This document shows, in pieces, positions 8,619 to 16,461 of a stretch of 35,911 nt of DNA. Positions within the stretch are counted from its first letter, which is position 1; every line of letters begins with the position of its first letter. The notes under the pieces were generated by a model. That model did not search any database, was not told where the DNA came from, and was given only the letters and a program-made list of their open reading frames with translations. The position numbers and the translations under genes were made by a program. This DNA comes from Sneathiellales bacterium (GTDB taxonomy: Bacteria; Pseudomonadota; Alphaproteobacteria; JANQFL01), in assembly GCA_028277845.1 (NCBI GenBank), contig JANQFL010000019.1, forward strand, positions 1 through 35,911, written 5' to 3'.

Positions 8619-9557
8619 ATGGGGACATTTCTGGTCACGGGTGGATGCGGATTTATTGGCTCGCATCTCGTCGAACTGCTGCTGGCGCAAGGCCACCAGG
8701 TCCGCGTTCTGGATGACCTTTCCACCGGCAAGCGCAGCAACATTCCCGATAATGTCGATCTGGTGGTCGGCGACGTGGCCGACGCGTCTTTGGTGGAAAC
8801 CGCGATGGCCGGCGTCGCCGGATGCTTCCATCTGGCTGCCGTGGCCTCGGTGCAGCGCGGCAACGAGGATTGGCTCGGCACCCACCAGGCCAATCTGACC
8901 GGCGCGATCGCCGTATTCGATGCGGCTAGGCATTGCCGTGCGGAAGGACCGGTGCCGGTGGTTTACGCCTCTTCGGCCGCCGTGTACGGCGACAATCCGA
9001 ATGTTCCGTTGTCGGAGGACGCAGCGACTGTGCCGTTGTCCGCCTATGGTGCCGACAAGCTGGGGTGTGAATTGCACGCGCGTGTCGCCACCCAGGTCCA
9101 CAGTGTTCCCACCACGGGATTTCGCTTCTTCAACGTCTACGGACCGCGCCAGGACCCGCATTCGCCTTACTCGGGAGTCATCGCCATCTTTGCCGACCGT
9201 CTGGCGAAGGGGGATTCCGTAATGGTCCATGGTGACGGCGAACAGACCCGTGACTTCGTATATGTGGCCGACGTCGTTCGCATCCTCGCCGCGGCCATGG
9301 CACTGCCGTCGGACTCGGCAGCGGTTTACAACATTTGCACGGGCCGGGAGACGTCGATCAACCGGCTGGCCCAGGTGATCGCCGAAGTCAACGGCCGGCA
9401 AGCACAGATCGAGCATGGCGACGCGCGGCAGGGCGATATCCGGGTGTCGATCGGCGACCCGCGCCGGGTCGACGCCGCCTATGGATTGCCGGCCGACACA
9501 CCGCTGGAAGTCGGTCTGGCGCGTACGCTGGGCGGCGGTACGTCCGAGGCCGCCTGA
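8619..9557 (+). CDS. NAD-dependent nucleotide-sugar epimerase/dehydratase
   Basis: This is an extended short-chain dehydrogenase of 312 residues, close to UDP-glucose/UDP-N-acetylglucosamine 4-epimerases. The Rossmann motif TGGCGFIG is at residues 7-14 and the adenine-binding acidic residue is in 'VLDDLSTGK'. The catalytic Ser/Thr is in 'VYASSAAVYGDNP' and the Tyr-x3-Lys pair in 'YGADKLGCE' (~147-155). 'FRFFNVYGPRQDPHSPYSGV' and 'GDGEQTRDFVYVADVV' are typical substrate-domain segments. It probably makes an activated sugar for surface polysaccharide. No glycosyltransferase is nearby, so the end product is not indicated. GAAAGAGGGG at 8601-8610 supports the ATG at 8619. Confidence 0.88.
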   Translation: MGTFLVTGGCGFIGSHLVELLLAQGHQVRVLDDLSTGKRSNIPDNVDLVVGDVADASLVETAMAGVAGCFHLAAVASVQRGNEDWLGTHQANLTGAIAVFDAARHCRAEGPVPVVYASSAAVYGDNPNVPLSEDAATVPLSAYGADKLGCELHARVATQVHSVPTTGFRFFNVYGPRQDPHSPYSGVIAIFADRLAKGDSVMVHGDGEQTRDFVYVADVVRILAAAMALPSDSAAVYNICTGRETSINRLAQVIAEVNGRQAQIEHGDARQGDIRVSIGDPRRVDAAYGLPADTPLEVGLARTLGGGTSEAA

Positions 9558-9642
9558 ACGAGATTGATCTTTGTGTCCGTCGGGGATCGTGCTAACGATT
9601 TGGCTCCACGCACAATGACGGTCAGAGGGGCGGCGTCCGGCC

Positions 9643-10104
9643 ATGGCATGGTCTTCCAAAAACCTCACGGGTATCGCCTTCGCGTGCAGCCTGGCCGTTT
9701 TAGCCGGATGCAGCAGCGGGGAGCAGGATCCCGTGATGCAGGAACTGGCGCCCGCCGCCGGTATCGTGGTGCCGCAACCCGCCAAGGTCGACGTCTTTGC
9801 CACATCGTCGGAGCGCACGGCGAAAATTGTCCTGGTTTGGTCGCAAGTGCCATCGGTCCGCACATCCCTTGACGGCCGGACCTTGCTGTTGCGCTTCGAT
9901 CGGGTGTTCGAGGCGCCTTTGCTCAAGGCCCTGCCACGCCGTTTGGCGGATTGGATACAGACGATCAACGCCACGCACGATACGATCCTCATCCGCACCG
10001 CGCTCGATGTCAGAATCGATGTGACCGTCGCCGGCCCGGAAGTGACCTTGGATCTATCGACGCAAACGCCGGTTCCTGGCGAAACCGTGATTATCGGGGG
10101 ATAA
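9643..10104 (+). CDS. Small predicted lipoprotein, function unknown
   Basis: The 153-residue product begins with a lipoprotein signal ending in the lipobox LAGC ('FACSLAVLAGCSSGEQD'), with lipidation expected at Cys23. After a short linker, the remaining ~100 residues look like an all-beta domain ('VDVFATSSERTAKIVLVW', 'LLLRFDRVFEAPLL', 'DTILIRTALDVRIDV'). This is loosely reminiscent of AMIN-type cell-envelope domains, but the likeness is too weak to name it. A role in the envelope is all that can be supported. It lies between the epimerase gene and a convergent marR-like gene. Confidence 0.62.
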   Translation: MAWSSKNLTGIAFACSLAVLAGCSSGEQDPVMQELAPAAGIVVPQPAKVDVFATSSERTAKIVLVWSQVPSVRTSLDGRTLLLRFDRVFEAPLLKALPRRLADWIQTINATHDTILIRTALDVRIDVTVAGPEVTLDLSTQTPVPGETVIIGG

Positions 10105-10127
10105 ATTCGAGGGGCGGGGCGTCGCCG

Positions 10128-10706
10128 TCAGTCGTCACTGTGGTTGACGCACAAGCGCGTGGTGTCGTCCCGGGTGATGGGGTCACCCGTCAGGCCGCAG
10201 CGCTGATTCTCGGCACACGGCGGTGCGGCGTCGCCGACATACATGCCGCAGGTGCTGCAAATACCGAATTTTTTATTGCCCTTGCGAAACTGAATTTCCC
10301 GCAATAGCCATTCCAGGCCGTTGGCGACATCGGCACACGAGCCCGTCGTCATCGCGGCGGCGGCCTTGGCGATGCTTTTGAGAGGATCACGGCAGATGAA
10401 CGCCGTACCTTTCTCGGTCACGTCCAGCGTAACCCGCCGTTTGTCGATCGTGTCCCGTACCCGCTTGATCAACCCCTTTGATTCCAGTGCGATCAGGGTC
10501 TGGGAAACCGTGCCTTTGGTGGCGCCGAGATACTCTGCCAGGGCTCCGGGGGTACGGGAATATTTGTTGGCCGATGCCAGATAACGCAGGGCTTCCCACT
10601 GGGCCGGGTTCAGGCCGTCGACGAACTGCATTTCCCGGGAAACCCGGCTGAGCCTGTCCAGGGCGCATGCGATGCGTTGCGCGTTATCGTCCGTCTGATC
10701 TGGCAT
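10128..10706 (-). CDS. MarR-family transcriptional regulator with cysteine-rich C-terminal tail
   Basis: The first ~120 residues are a winged-helix MarR domain: 'GLNPAQWEALRYLASANK', recognition helix region 'PGALAEYLGATKGTVSQTL' and wing 'KRVRDTIDKRRVTLDVTEKG'. The last ~45 residues are unusual for MarR proteins. They contain five cysteines in CSTCGMYVG, PPCAENQRCG and LCVNH, which look like a small zinc or redox-switch module. The ATG at 10706 places a 13-bp palindrome (10717-10729) just upstream of the start codon, as expected for autorepression. An in-frame ATG at 10748 would put that palindrome inside the gene. Neither start has a strong ribosome site. The gene is divergent from an RpoH-type sigma gene and may control both. 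Confidence 0.83.
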   Translation of the reverse strand: MPDQTDDNAQRIACALDRLSRVSREMQFVDGLNPAQWEALRYLASANKYSRTPGALAEYLGATKGTVSQTLIALESKGLIKRVRDTIDKRRVTLDVTEKGTAFICRDPLKSIAKAAAAMTTGSCADVANGLEWLLREIQFRKGNKKFGICSTCGMYVGDAAPPCAENQRCGLTGDPITRDDTTRLCVNHSDD

Positions 10707-10716
10707 CGGCGGATAG

Positions 10717-10729
10717 TATCGACTCGAAA
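10717..10729. promoter_or_regulatory. Operator-like palindrome, copy 1 (marR side)
   Basis: TATCGACTCGAAA is an imperfect 6-1-6 inverted repeat and matches the perfect copy at 10774-10786 at 11 of 13 positions when the symmetric centre is allowed to be G or C. It lies 10 bases before the chosen marR start codon. Binding by the adjacent MarR protein is an inference from position and symmetry. Confidence 0.6.
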
Positions 10730-10736
10730 TTACCCT

Positions 10737-10764
10737 TGCAACAATCATTCTGGACCGTTAGGAT
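10737..10764 (+). promoter_or_regulatory. Candidate sigma-70 promoter for the rpoH-like gene
   Basis: TTGCAA (10737-10742) and TAGGAT (10759-10764) are spaced by 16 bases on the plus strand. The perfect palindrome at 10774-10786 would fall over the transcription start. The match is moderate. Confidence 0.4.
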
Positions 10765-10773
10765 AGCAATTAG

Positions 10774-10786
10774 TATCGAGTCGATA
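10774..10786. promoter_or_regulatory. Operator-like palindrome, copy 2 (rpoH side)
   Basis: TATCGAGTCGATA is a perfect 6-bp inverted repeat around a single central base. With copy 1, its centre is 57 bases away. It sits just downstream of the candidate promoter of the plus-strand sigma factor gene, a repressing position. Confidence 0.62.
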
Positions 10787-10878
10787 AAAAGCAAACAGGG
10801 GCCGGCGAGAACCATAACGATCTGCCAAAGCCGGTTTTGGGGTTCACGTCTGAGTATGCGAGGAAAGGCGGGATAACC

Positions 10879-11760
10879 ATGGCAGAAGCGAAGCAAACGG
10901 TCAGACGGAACAGACGGTACATCGCCGCCGCGATGAGCGCCCCTATATTGAGCCGCGAGCACGAACGGGATCTGGCCGTTCGCTGGCGCGACGACGGCGA
11001 CGAAAGCGCGCTGCACGAGTTGATTTCATCCTACCTGCGGCTGGTGATATCCACGGCTTCGCGGTTTCGGAACTATGGCCTGCCCATGAGCGATCTTGTG
11101 CAGGAGGGCAATGTCGGCCTGATGCAGGCCGCCGCCCGTTTCGAACCGGAACGGGAAGTCCGTTTCTCCACCTACGCCAGTTGGTGGATCCGGTCGGCGA
11201 TGCAGGAGTACGTCCTGCGCAACTGGTCGGTGGTTCGGACCGGGACCAGTGCTTCGCAGAAATCGTTGTTTTTCAACCTGCGCTGGCTGCGCTCCAAAAT
11301 CGACAACGGTGTCGGCGGCGCACCGTCACCCGAAAAGATCGACACCATCGCCACGGCCCTGGGTGTGAAGACCAGCGAAGTCGAAATGATGATCGACAGG
11401 CTGTCGTCGCGGGACCAGTCCCTGAACGAACCGGTTGGCGAGGACGGCGCCGACGAGTGGGAAGACTTCCTGATCGACGATACCGAGAGTCCCGAAGCCA
11501 TCGTGGTCAATTCAATCGACCATGAGATCCAGTCGAAATGGCTGTTTACGGCGCTCGATGAACTGACCGACCGTGAACAGTTGATCATCCGCGAGCGCAG
11601 GCTCAAGGAAGACCGGGTCACTTTGGAAGAGCTGGGCCGCAAGCTCGGCATCACCAAGGAACGGGTGCGTCAGATCGAACACAAGGCGTTCGAGAAGCTG
11701 CAGGGATCGGTTCTCAAGCTCAGCGACCAGCATCGCGGTCAGGTCGCGTATCTATCTTAG
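10879..11760 (+). CDS. rpoH: RNA polymerase sigma-32 (RpoH-type) heat-shock sigma factor
   Basis: This is a sigma-70 family protein of 293 residues, the usual length for RpoH. Region 2 is 'LRLVISTASRFRNYGLPMSD', then 'LVQEGNVGLMQAAARFEPE' and 'RFSTYASWWIRSAMQEYVLR' (residues ~53-114). The RpoH box, diagnostic for heat-shock sigma factors and for control by FtsH/DnaK, appears as 'QKSLFFNLRWLRSKID' (127-142). Region 4.2 is 'LEELGRKLGITKERVRQIEH'. The ATG at 10879 is preferred to a TTG at 10837 because GGCGGGAT stands 5 bases upstream and the family starts here. The groESL operon 1 kb away has an RpoH-type promoter. Alphaproteobacteria often have two RpoH proteins, and this may be either. Confidence 0.92.
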   Translation: MAEAKQTVRRNRRYIAAAMSAPILSREHERDLAVRWRDDGDESALHELISSYLRLVISTASRFRNYGLPMSDLVQEGNVGLMQAAARFEPEREVRFSTYASWWIRSAMQEYVLRNWSVVRTGTSASQKSLFFNLRWLRSKIDNGVGGAPSPEKIDTIATALGVKTSEVEMMIDRLSSRDQSLNEPVGEDGADEWEDFLIDDTESPEAIVVNSIDHEIQSKWLFTALDELTDREQLIIRERRLKEDRVTLEELGRKLGITKERVRQIEHKAFEKLQGSVLKLSDQHRGQVAYLS

Positions 11761-11784
11761 ATTGAGGTTCGCTGCGGCGGCCCG

Positions 11785-12465
11785 CTAACTGGGCCAGTCA
11801 TTGCATTTCTTTGTTTCGGCCCGGTACGCGGCCGGCGTGTCCATTTCGCCATGCCGGTTGCGCGCCTCGTTGGCCACGGCGGCCATGGTGCGCTCAAGCA
11901 CCCGCTTGAGCACGTCCCGGTTCTTCTCGATGGCGTGGTTTTTCGACTTGGCCCACTGCATGTGTTTCGGCAGGGCGCGCTTCAATTCTCCGCGCAGGTC
12001 CGCCGTATGCCGGTTGAGGGCCTTGCGTTCGATCGCCACGTGCCGTTTTTCGTGGTCGAGAGTGACCCGGTAGGCGCATGAACCGGTCTTCAGTTCCGAA
12101 GCGAGGAAGATCCGAACCGGATCGGATGCGATATCGACCTTCACGATCGTTGGCTCGAAGCACACGCCCTTGCCGTTGGGCGACTTCGTGTAACGGATGC
12201 CCATTTCCATACGATAGGACCGTTTGACCTCGGTCTTGCCCATCAGGTGCGCCGATCCTCCGCCGCGGCTGCGCAGTTGTTTACGCGACAAATTGGTCTG
12301 CAATGACGGGCTGCGGAACTCGACGTTGAGCCGGATTTTCGGTGCGGAGGCCGCCTTGTCCCGACATGCGTTCGCCTGGGCCGGCGCGGAGCCAGCCACC
12401 AACACGAAAAATACACCGAAGACCGGAGCAATCACGCACACGGGACGAAACAAGTGCATAGACAC
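11785..12465 (-). CDS. Secreted DUF922-like protein with HExxH motif (putative Zn protease)
   Basis: The 226-residue product has a signal peptide ('VCVIAPVFGVFFVLVAG', cleavage near AQA-NA). The mature part has a beta-rich half followed by 'TLDHEKRHVAIERKAL', whose HEKRH fits the HExxH zinc-protease signature. It is followed by helices rich in Arg, Lys and His ('LRGELKRALPKHMQWAKSKN'). This arrangement resembles DUF922, a predicted zinc-dependent protease family; activity is not proven. The start is GTG at 12465 with AGGGAA 5 bases upstream, and an ATG at 12459 is the alternative. It converges with rpoH and is divergent from groES. Possible partners are unknown. Confidence 0.7.
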   Translation of the reverse strand: MSMHLFRPVCVIAPVFGVFFVLVAGSAPAQANACRDKAASAPKIRLNVEFRSPSLQTNLSRKQLRSRGGGSAHLMGKTEVKRSYRMEMGIRYTKSPNGKGVCFEPTIVKVDIASDPVRIFLASELKTGSCAYRVTLDHEKRHVAIERKALNRHTADLRGELKRALPKHMQWAKSKNHAIEKNRDVLKRVLERTMAAVANEARNRHGEMDTPAAYRAETKKCNDWPS

Positions 12466-12622
12466 GGATTCCCTATCTTTCCAAGTGTGCCCGCGGGGCC
12501 GCTACGACAGAACAATAAGTAGGGGATGTAAACCCCCCGTAAATGGCAAGGGCGCCGACAGGTGAAATTCTCAACTTTTCTGCCATTTTCATTGCCGTCG
12601 GTGAGTTTTTTCCACGGCCCCT
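12466..12622. other. Intergenic region upstream of groES, no gene seen
   Basis: No ORF with good features is seen between the DUF922-like gene and the groESL promoter. The 5' part must hold the promoter of the minus-strand gene, but I cannot place it confidently. Confidence 0.35.
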
Positions 12623-12651
12623 CTTGACTCGCGGGGCGGGATATCCAATAT
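12623..12651 (+). promoter_or_regulatory. groESL promoter, RpoH-type with overlapping sigma-70 elements
   Basis: CTTG (12623-12626) and CCAATAT (12645-12651) separated by 18 bases fit the alphaproteobacterial sigma-32 consensus CTTG-N17/18-CYTATNT with one mismatch. TTGACT-N16-CAATAT in the same bases also gives an acceptable housekeeping promoter. Dual use is common for groESL. Confidence 0.65.
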
Positions 12652-12663
12652 GCCGGGCCAAGG

Positions 12664-12690
12664 CTGGCACTCACTTTGAGCAAGTGCCAG
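12664..12690 (+). promoter_or_regulatory. CIRCE-like operator (HrcA site)
   Basis: CTGGCACTC (12664-12672), nine bases, then AAGTGCCAG (12682-12690). This has the 9-N9-9 geometry of CIRCE (TTAGCACTC-N9-GAGTGCTAA) with the GCACT/AGTGC cores intact. It begins 13 bases after the promoter -10 element, so it covers the transcription start and 5' leader, where HrcA represses. Confidence 0.72.
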
Positions 12691-12733
12691 CTTTTCATTT
12701 GTGAAGTACATCCTACTAGGAGGAGTTAACTGG

Positions 12734-13060
12734 ATGAAGTTTCGTCCTTTGCACGATCGGGTGTTGGTCAAGCGCCTCGAATCCGAAGAAAAGACGGCTG
12801 GCGGGATCATCATTCCTGACACCGCGCAGGAAAAACCCATGGAAGGCGAAATCGTCGCCGTTGGCTCCGGAGCCCGTGCCGAAGACGGCAAGGTCACTCC
12901 GTTGGACGTCAAGGCCGGCGACCGCGTTCTGTTCGGCAAGTGGTCGGGCACCGAGGTCAAGATCGACGGCGAAGATCTGTTGATCATGAAGGAAACCGAC
13001 ATCATGGGCGTCATCGAGGGTAAATCGAAGGCCGCCAAAAAAAGCAAAAAAGCCGCTTAA
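12734..13060 (+). CDS. groES: Co-chaperonin GroES
   Basis: This is the 10-kDa lid of the GroEL folding chamber, 108 residues. It starts with '[19 protein letters not shown]' and contains the mobile loop region '[17 protein letters not shown]' (residues ~17-33), followed by '[17 protein letters not shown]' and '[20 protein letters not shown]'. The ATG at 12734 is preceded by AGGAGGAG 8 bases upstream; a longer reading from a GTG at 12701 runs through that ribosome site and is rejected. The C-terminus carries a Lys/Ala-rich extension ('[14 protein letters not shown]') of about 13 residues beyond the usual end of GroES. groEL follows after 23 bases in the same operon. Confidence 0.97.
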   Translation: MKFRPLHDRVLVKRLESEEKTAGGIIIPDTAQEKPMEGEIVAVGSGARAEDGKVTPLDVKAGDRVLFGKWSGTEVKIDGEDLLIMKETDIMGVIEGKSKAAKKSKKAA

Positions 13061-13065
13061 TCTGA

Positions 13066-14733
<1,668 letters not shown>

Positions 14734-14738
14734 ATCAG

Positions 14739-14796
14739 CCGACCACACCGGTTCACAAGTCCCGGAAGGGGCCGCTTCGGCGGCCCCTTTCTTTTT
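14739..14796 (+). repeat. 58-bp direct repeat, left copy (groEL terminator region)
   Basis: It begins CCGACCACACCGGTTC and ends in the T-run of the groEL terminator. It matches 16283-16340 at 57 of 58 positions, the only difference being C at 14746 against T at 16290. The distance between copies is 1,544 bases. Together they frame the low-GC endonuclease segment. Confidence 0.92.
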
Positions 14797-14797
14797 T
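14766..14797 (+). terminator. Rho-independent terminator of groESL
   Basis: AAGGGGCCGC and GCGGCCCCTT form a 10-bp stem around a TTCG tetraloop, followed by TTTCTTTTTT. It is a textbook strong terminator directly after groEL. Confidence 0.93.
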
Positions 14798-15037
14798 GGG
14801 TGTTGAGGCGTCGGGTAGAGGCAAGTTTGGTTCGATATGCAAAGGCCGGGTTGTAACAGAAGGATGTGCCGAATTCGTCGGATGGGGCAAAGCGAGACCT
14901 GATTCCGATCACACGCGACTTTATGTACCAGTAGAAAGTACGGCGAAACATTCTCGCACTAATAAATGCCCACTTCTCCATATGTTTCTATAGTGTCACT
15001 GGTTCTGTGGGTTGGAAGGTCAACGAACTCCGAAATC
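14798..15037. other. Left part of the inserted segment, no gene recognised
   Basis: These 240 bases lie between the left repeat and the broken HTH gene. Stops are frequent on the plus strand, and no integrase or recombinase remnant is recognisable. Composition shifts from GC-rich to clearly more AT-rich from about 14,920 onward. The promoter of the HTH/endonuclease pair must lie here or just upstream, but I cannot define it. Confidence 0.4.
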
Positions 15038-15220
15038 ATGACGATGAAATAAGTCGCCAAATACCTCAAGATCAACGAGAAAACGTCCTGCCGCTTTACC
15101 TCAGAGGATAAATTTCCCGGCTTCAGGGTGGGAAGGTCTTGGCGGTTTATGCGTGGCGAGGTTGAGAAGTGGGTAAATGAACAACAACAGCCGAAGGGGC
15201 AGGGGAGAATAGATGGATGA
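15038..15220 (+). pseudogene. Excisionase/AlpA-like helix-turn-helix gene, interrupted by a stop
   Basis: Reading from ATG 15038 gives M-T-M-K, then TAA at 15050-15052, then an intact HTH_17-like domain: 'VAKYLKINEKTSCRFTSED', 'KFPGFRVGRSWRFMRGEVEK', WVNEQQQ. In the family the residue at the stop is usually Glu (GAA), so a single G-to-T change would explain it. The reading ends in TGA at 15218-15220, overlapping the ATG of the endonuclease gene (ATGA), which indicates that the two were translationally coupled. The intact gene would encode a small DNA-binding protein of about 60 residues. A sequencing error or use of a rare start after the stop cannot be excluded. Confidence 0.7.
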
Positions 15221-16230
15221 CTGTATGGGTAGCCAGAGCCGGGAAATATGGAGAGCGTGAAAACCAGGCTCTTGAAGAAGGGCGAGCTTTTATCGGTTGG
15301 GGAGAGCTTGAGGATTTATCGAGAATTAAAACCAAGGAAGAAATACAGGATCTTCTGGAAGTCGCTTACCCCGACATGAAGCCGGGTACCGTTCGAAATC
15401 ATGCCGGACAGGTCTACAATTTCCTTAAATCTCTCGAAATCGGTGACCTGTTCGCTTTGCCGCTGAAAACGCGCCCGGCCATAGCGTTCGGTAAAGTGGC
15501 TGGAGAGTATGAGTATATTACCGAAAACCCAGAAGATGCCCGCCATAGTCGCCGCATTGAATGGATTGGCGAACCCATTCCTAGAAGCGCCTTTGACCAA
15601 GATATTCTGTACTCCTTCGGCTCTGCATTGACCGTATTTCGCGTAATCAAGAACGACGCCGAACAACGGATCAATGCGGTGATTGCTGGCAACAAAATGC
15701 CGAACGTGACTAATGTGCCTGTTCCTGATGATGAGGATGACGCATCGATAGATTTGGAGCAGATTGCGCGGCAGCAGATCAGTGACTTTATCGGTCGAAA
15801 GTTCAAAGGCCATCGGATGGAGGGCCTTGTCGCCGAAGTACTCAGAGCGCAAGGCTTCGAAGTCCGGGTCAACAAGCGCAAAGGTGCAGACGGTGGAGCG
15901 GATATTCTAGCTGGTCGTGGTCCAATGGGATTCGATGAACCCCGTCTATGTGTTCAAGTCAAGTCCAGCGATACTGCGATCAGCTCCAAGGATTATGATG
16001 AGTTGAAAGGTGTGATGCAGAAGTTTGGTGCTATTCATGGGCTTTTTGTGTCTTGGGGAGGTTTCAAGGGAACGGTTGAGGAAGAGGCAAGACGAGATTT
16101 TTTCCGAATCCGGCTTTGGAACGCCGAAAATCTGGTTAGCGCTATTCACGATGTCTATGGGAAACTCGCGAAAGAGATTCAGACGGAAATCCCCATGCAG
16201 CAAATCTGGGTGCTGATGGATGATGACTAA
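15217..16230 (+). CDS. Mrr-type restriction endonuclease with N-terminal PUA/EVE-like domain (putative)
   Basis: The 337-residue product has two parts. Residues ~190-310 are an Mrr-cat PD-(D/E)xK nuclease: Glu in 'HRMEGLVAEVLRAQGFEV', Asp229 in 'KGADGGADILAGRG' and the Q-x-K pair in 'RLCVQVKSS' (Gln247, Lys249). 'LKGVMQKFGAIHGLFVSWGG' is the usual following segment. Residues 1-105 ('VWVARAGKYGERENQAL', 'AFIGWGELEDLSRI', 'VGDLFALP'-like turn at 'IGDLFALPLKTRPAIAFGKV') look like a small beta-barrel of the PUA/EVE type that reads modified bases; this part is inference. Such a fusion would suit a type IV (modification-dependent) restriction enzyme acting against phage DNA. No methyltransferase is nearby, consistent with type IV. 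The lower GC suggests recent acquisition. Confidence 0.78.
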   Translation: MTVWVARAGKYGERENQALEEGRAFIGWGELEDLSRIKTKEEIQDLLEVAYPDMKPGTVRNHAGQVYNFLKSLEIGDLFALPLKTRPAIAFGKVAGEYEYITENPEDARHSRRIEWIGEPIPRSAFDQDILYSFGSALTVFRVIKNDAEQRINAVIAGNKMPNVTNVPVPDDEDDASIDLEQIARQQISDFIGRKFKGHRMEGLVAEVLRAQGFEVRVNKRKGADGGADILAGRGPMGFDEPRLCVQVKSSDTAISSKDYDELKGVMQKFGAIHGLFVSWGGFKGTVEEEARRDFFRIRLWNAENLVSAIHDVYGKLAKEIQTEIPMQQIWVLMDDD

Positions 16231-16282
16231 CGTTTGTGGTGTCGCGTCTCGCATTGCTGCAAGGCGGTACGATGAAAGATAA

Positions 16283-16340
16283 CCGACCATACCGGTTCAC
16301 AAGTCCCGGAAGGGGCCGCTTCGGCGGCCCCTTTCTTTTT
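16283..16340 (+). repeat. 58-bp direct repeat, right copy (groEL terminator duplicate)
   Basis: It is identical to 14739-14796 except T for C at 16290. It contains a complete second copy of the TTCG-loop terminator (16310-16340, stem AAGGGGCCGC/GCGGCCCCTT and five Ts), which now ends transcription of the endonuclease gene. Confidence 0.92.
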
Positions 16341-16404
16341 GGCCGACCGCTGCTAAATCGTGTCTCACACAACTCCGTGATCTGCTCTGGCCCCAAACCC
16401 GAGT

Positions 16405-16420
16405 ATTCGTGTAAGCTAAT
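16405..16420. promoter_or_regulatory. Weak copy of the sulfur-locus operator upstream of soxW
   Basis: ATTCGTGTAAGCTAAT keeps the outer ATT/AAT and the complete CTAAT right half of the 16-bp element found upstream of soxX and of the sHdr operon. It is followed by ATA as in those sites. The left half is degenerate, so this is only a candidate. Confidence 0.4.
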
Positions 16421-16461
16421 ATAAAGCGCGATAAGCAGCAGACCGTGGAGGGGAGGACCCC

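Larger units (their letters stand above)
14739..16340 (+). mobile_element. Candidate mini-island: Mrr-type endonuclease segment bounded by terminator repeats
   Basis: Two nearly identical 58-bp repeats enclose about 1.5 kb. It contains a broken excisionase-like HTH gene and an Mrr-type endonuclease gene with lower GC and different codon use from its neighbours. Removing one repeat plus the interior would restore an ordinary groEL-terminator-soxW arrangement. This suggests insertion at, or duplication of, the groEL terminator. No integrase is present, so the mechanism (att-like recombination, loss of a larger element's core, or homologous exchange) is unknown. Confidence 0.6.

Noticed and set aside
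12701-12733. Upstream GTG start for groES
   Set aside because: The added codons contain the AGGAGG ribosome site of the real ATG and no GroES homologue begins this way.
15217-16230. Nuclease as part of a type I or II restriction-modification system
   Set aside because: No methyltransferase or specificity gene within the window; the domain is Mrr-type, which acts alone.
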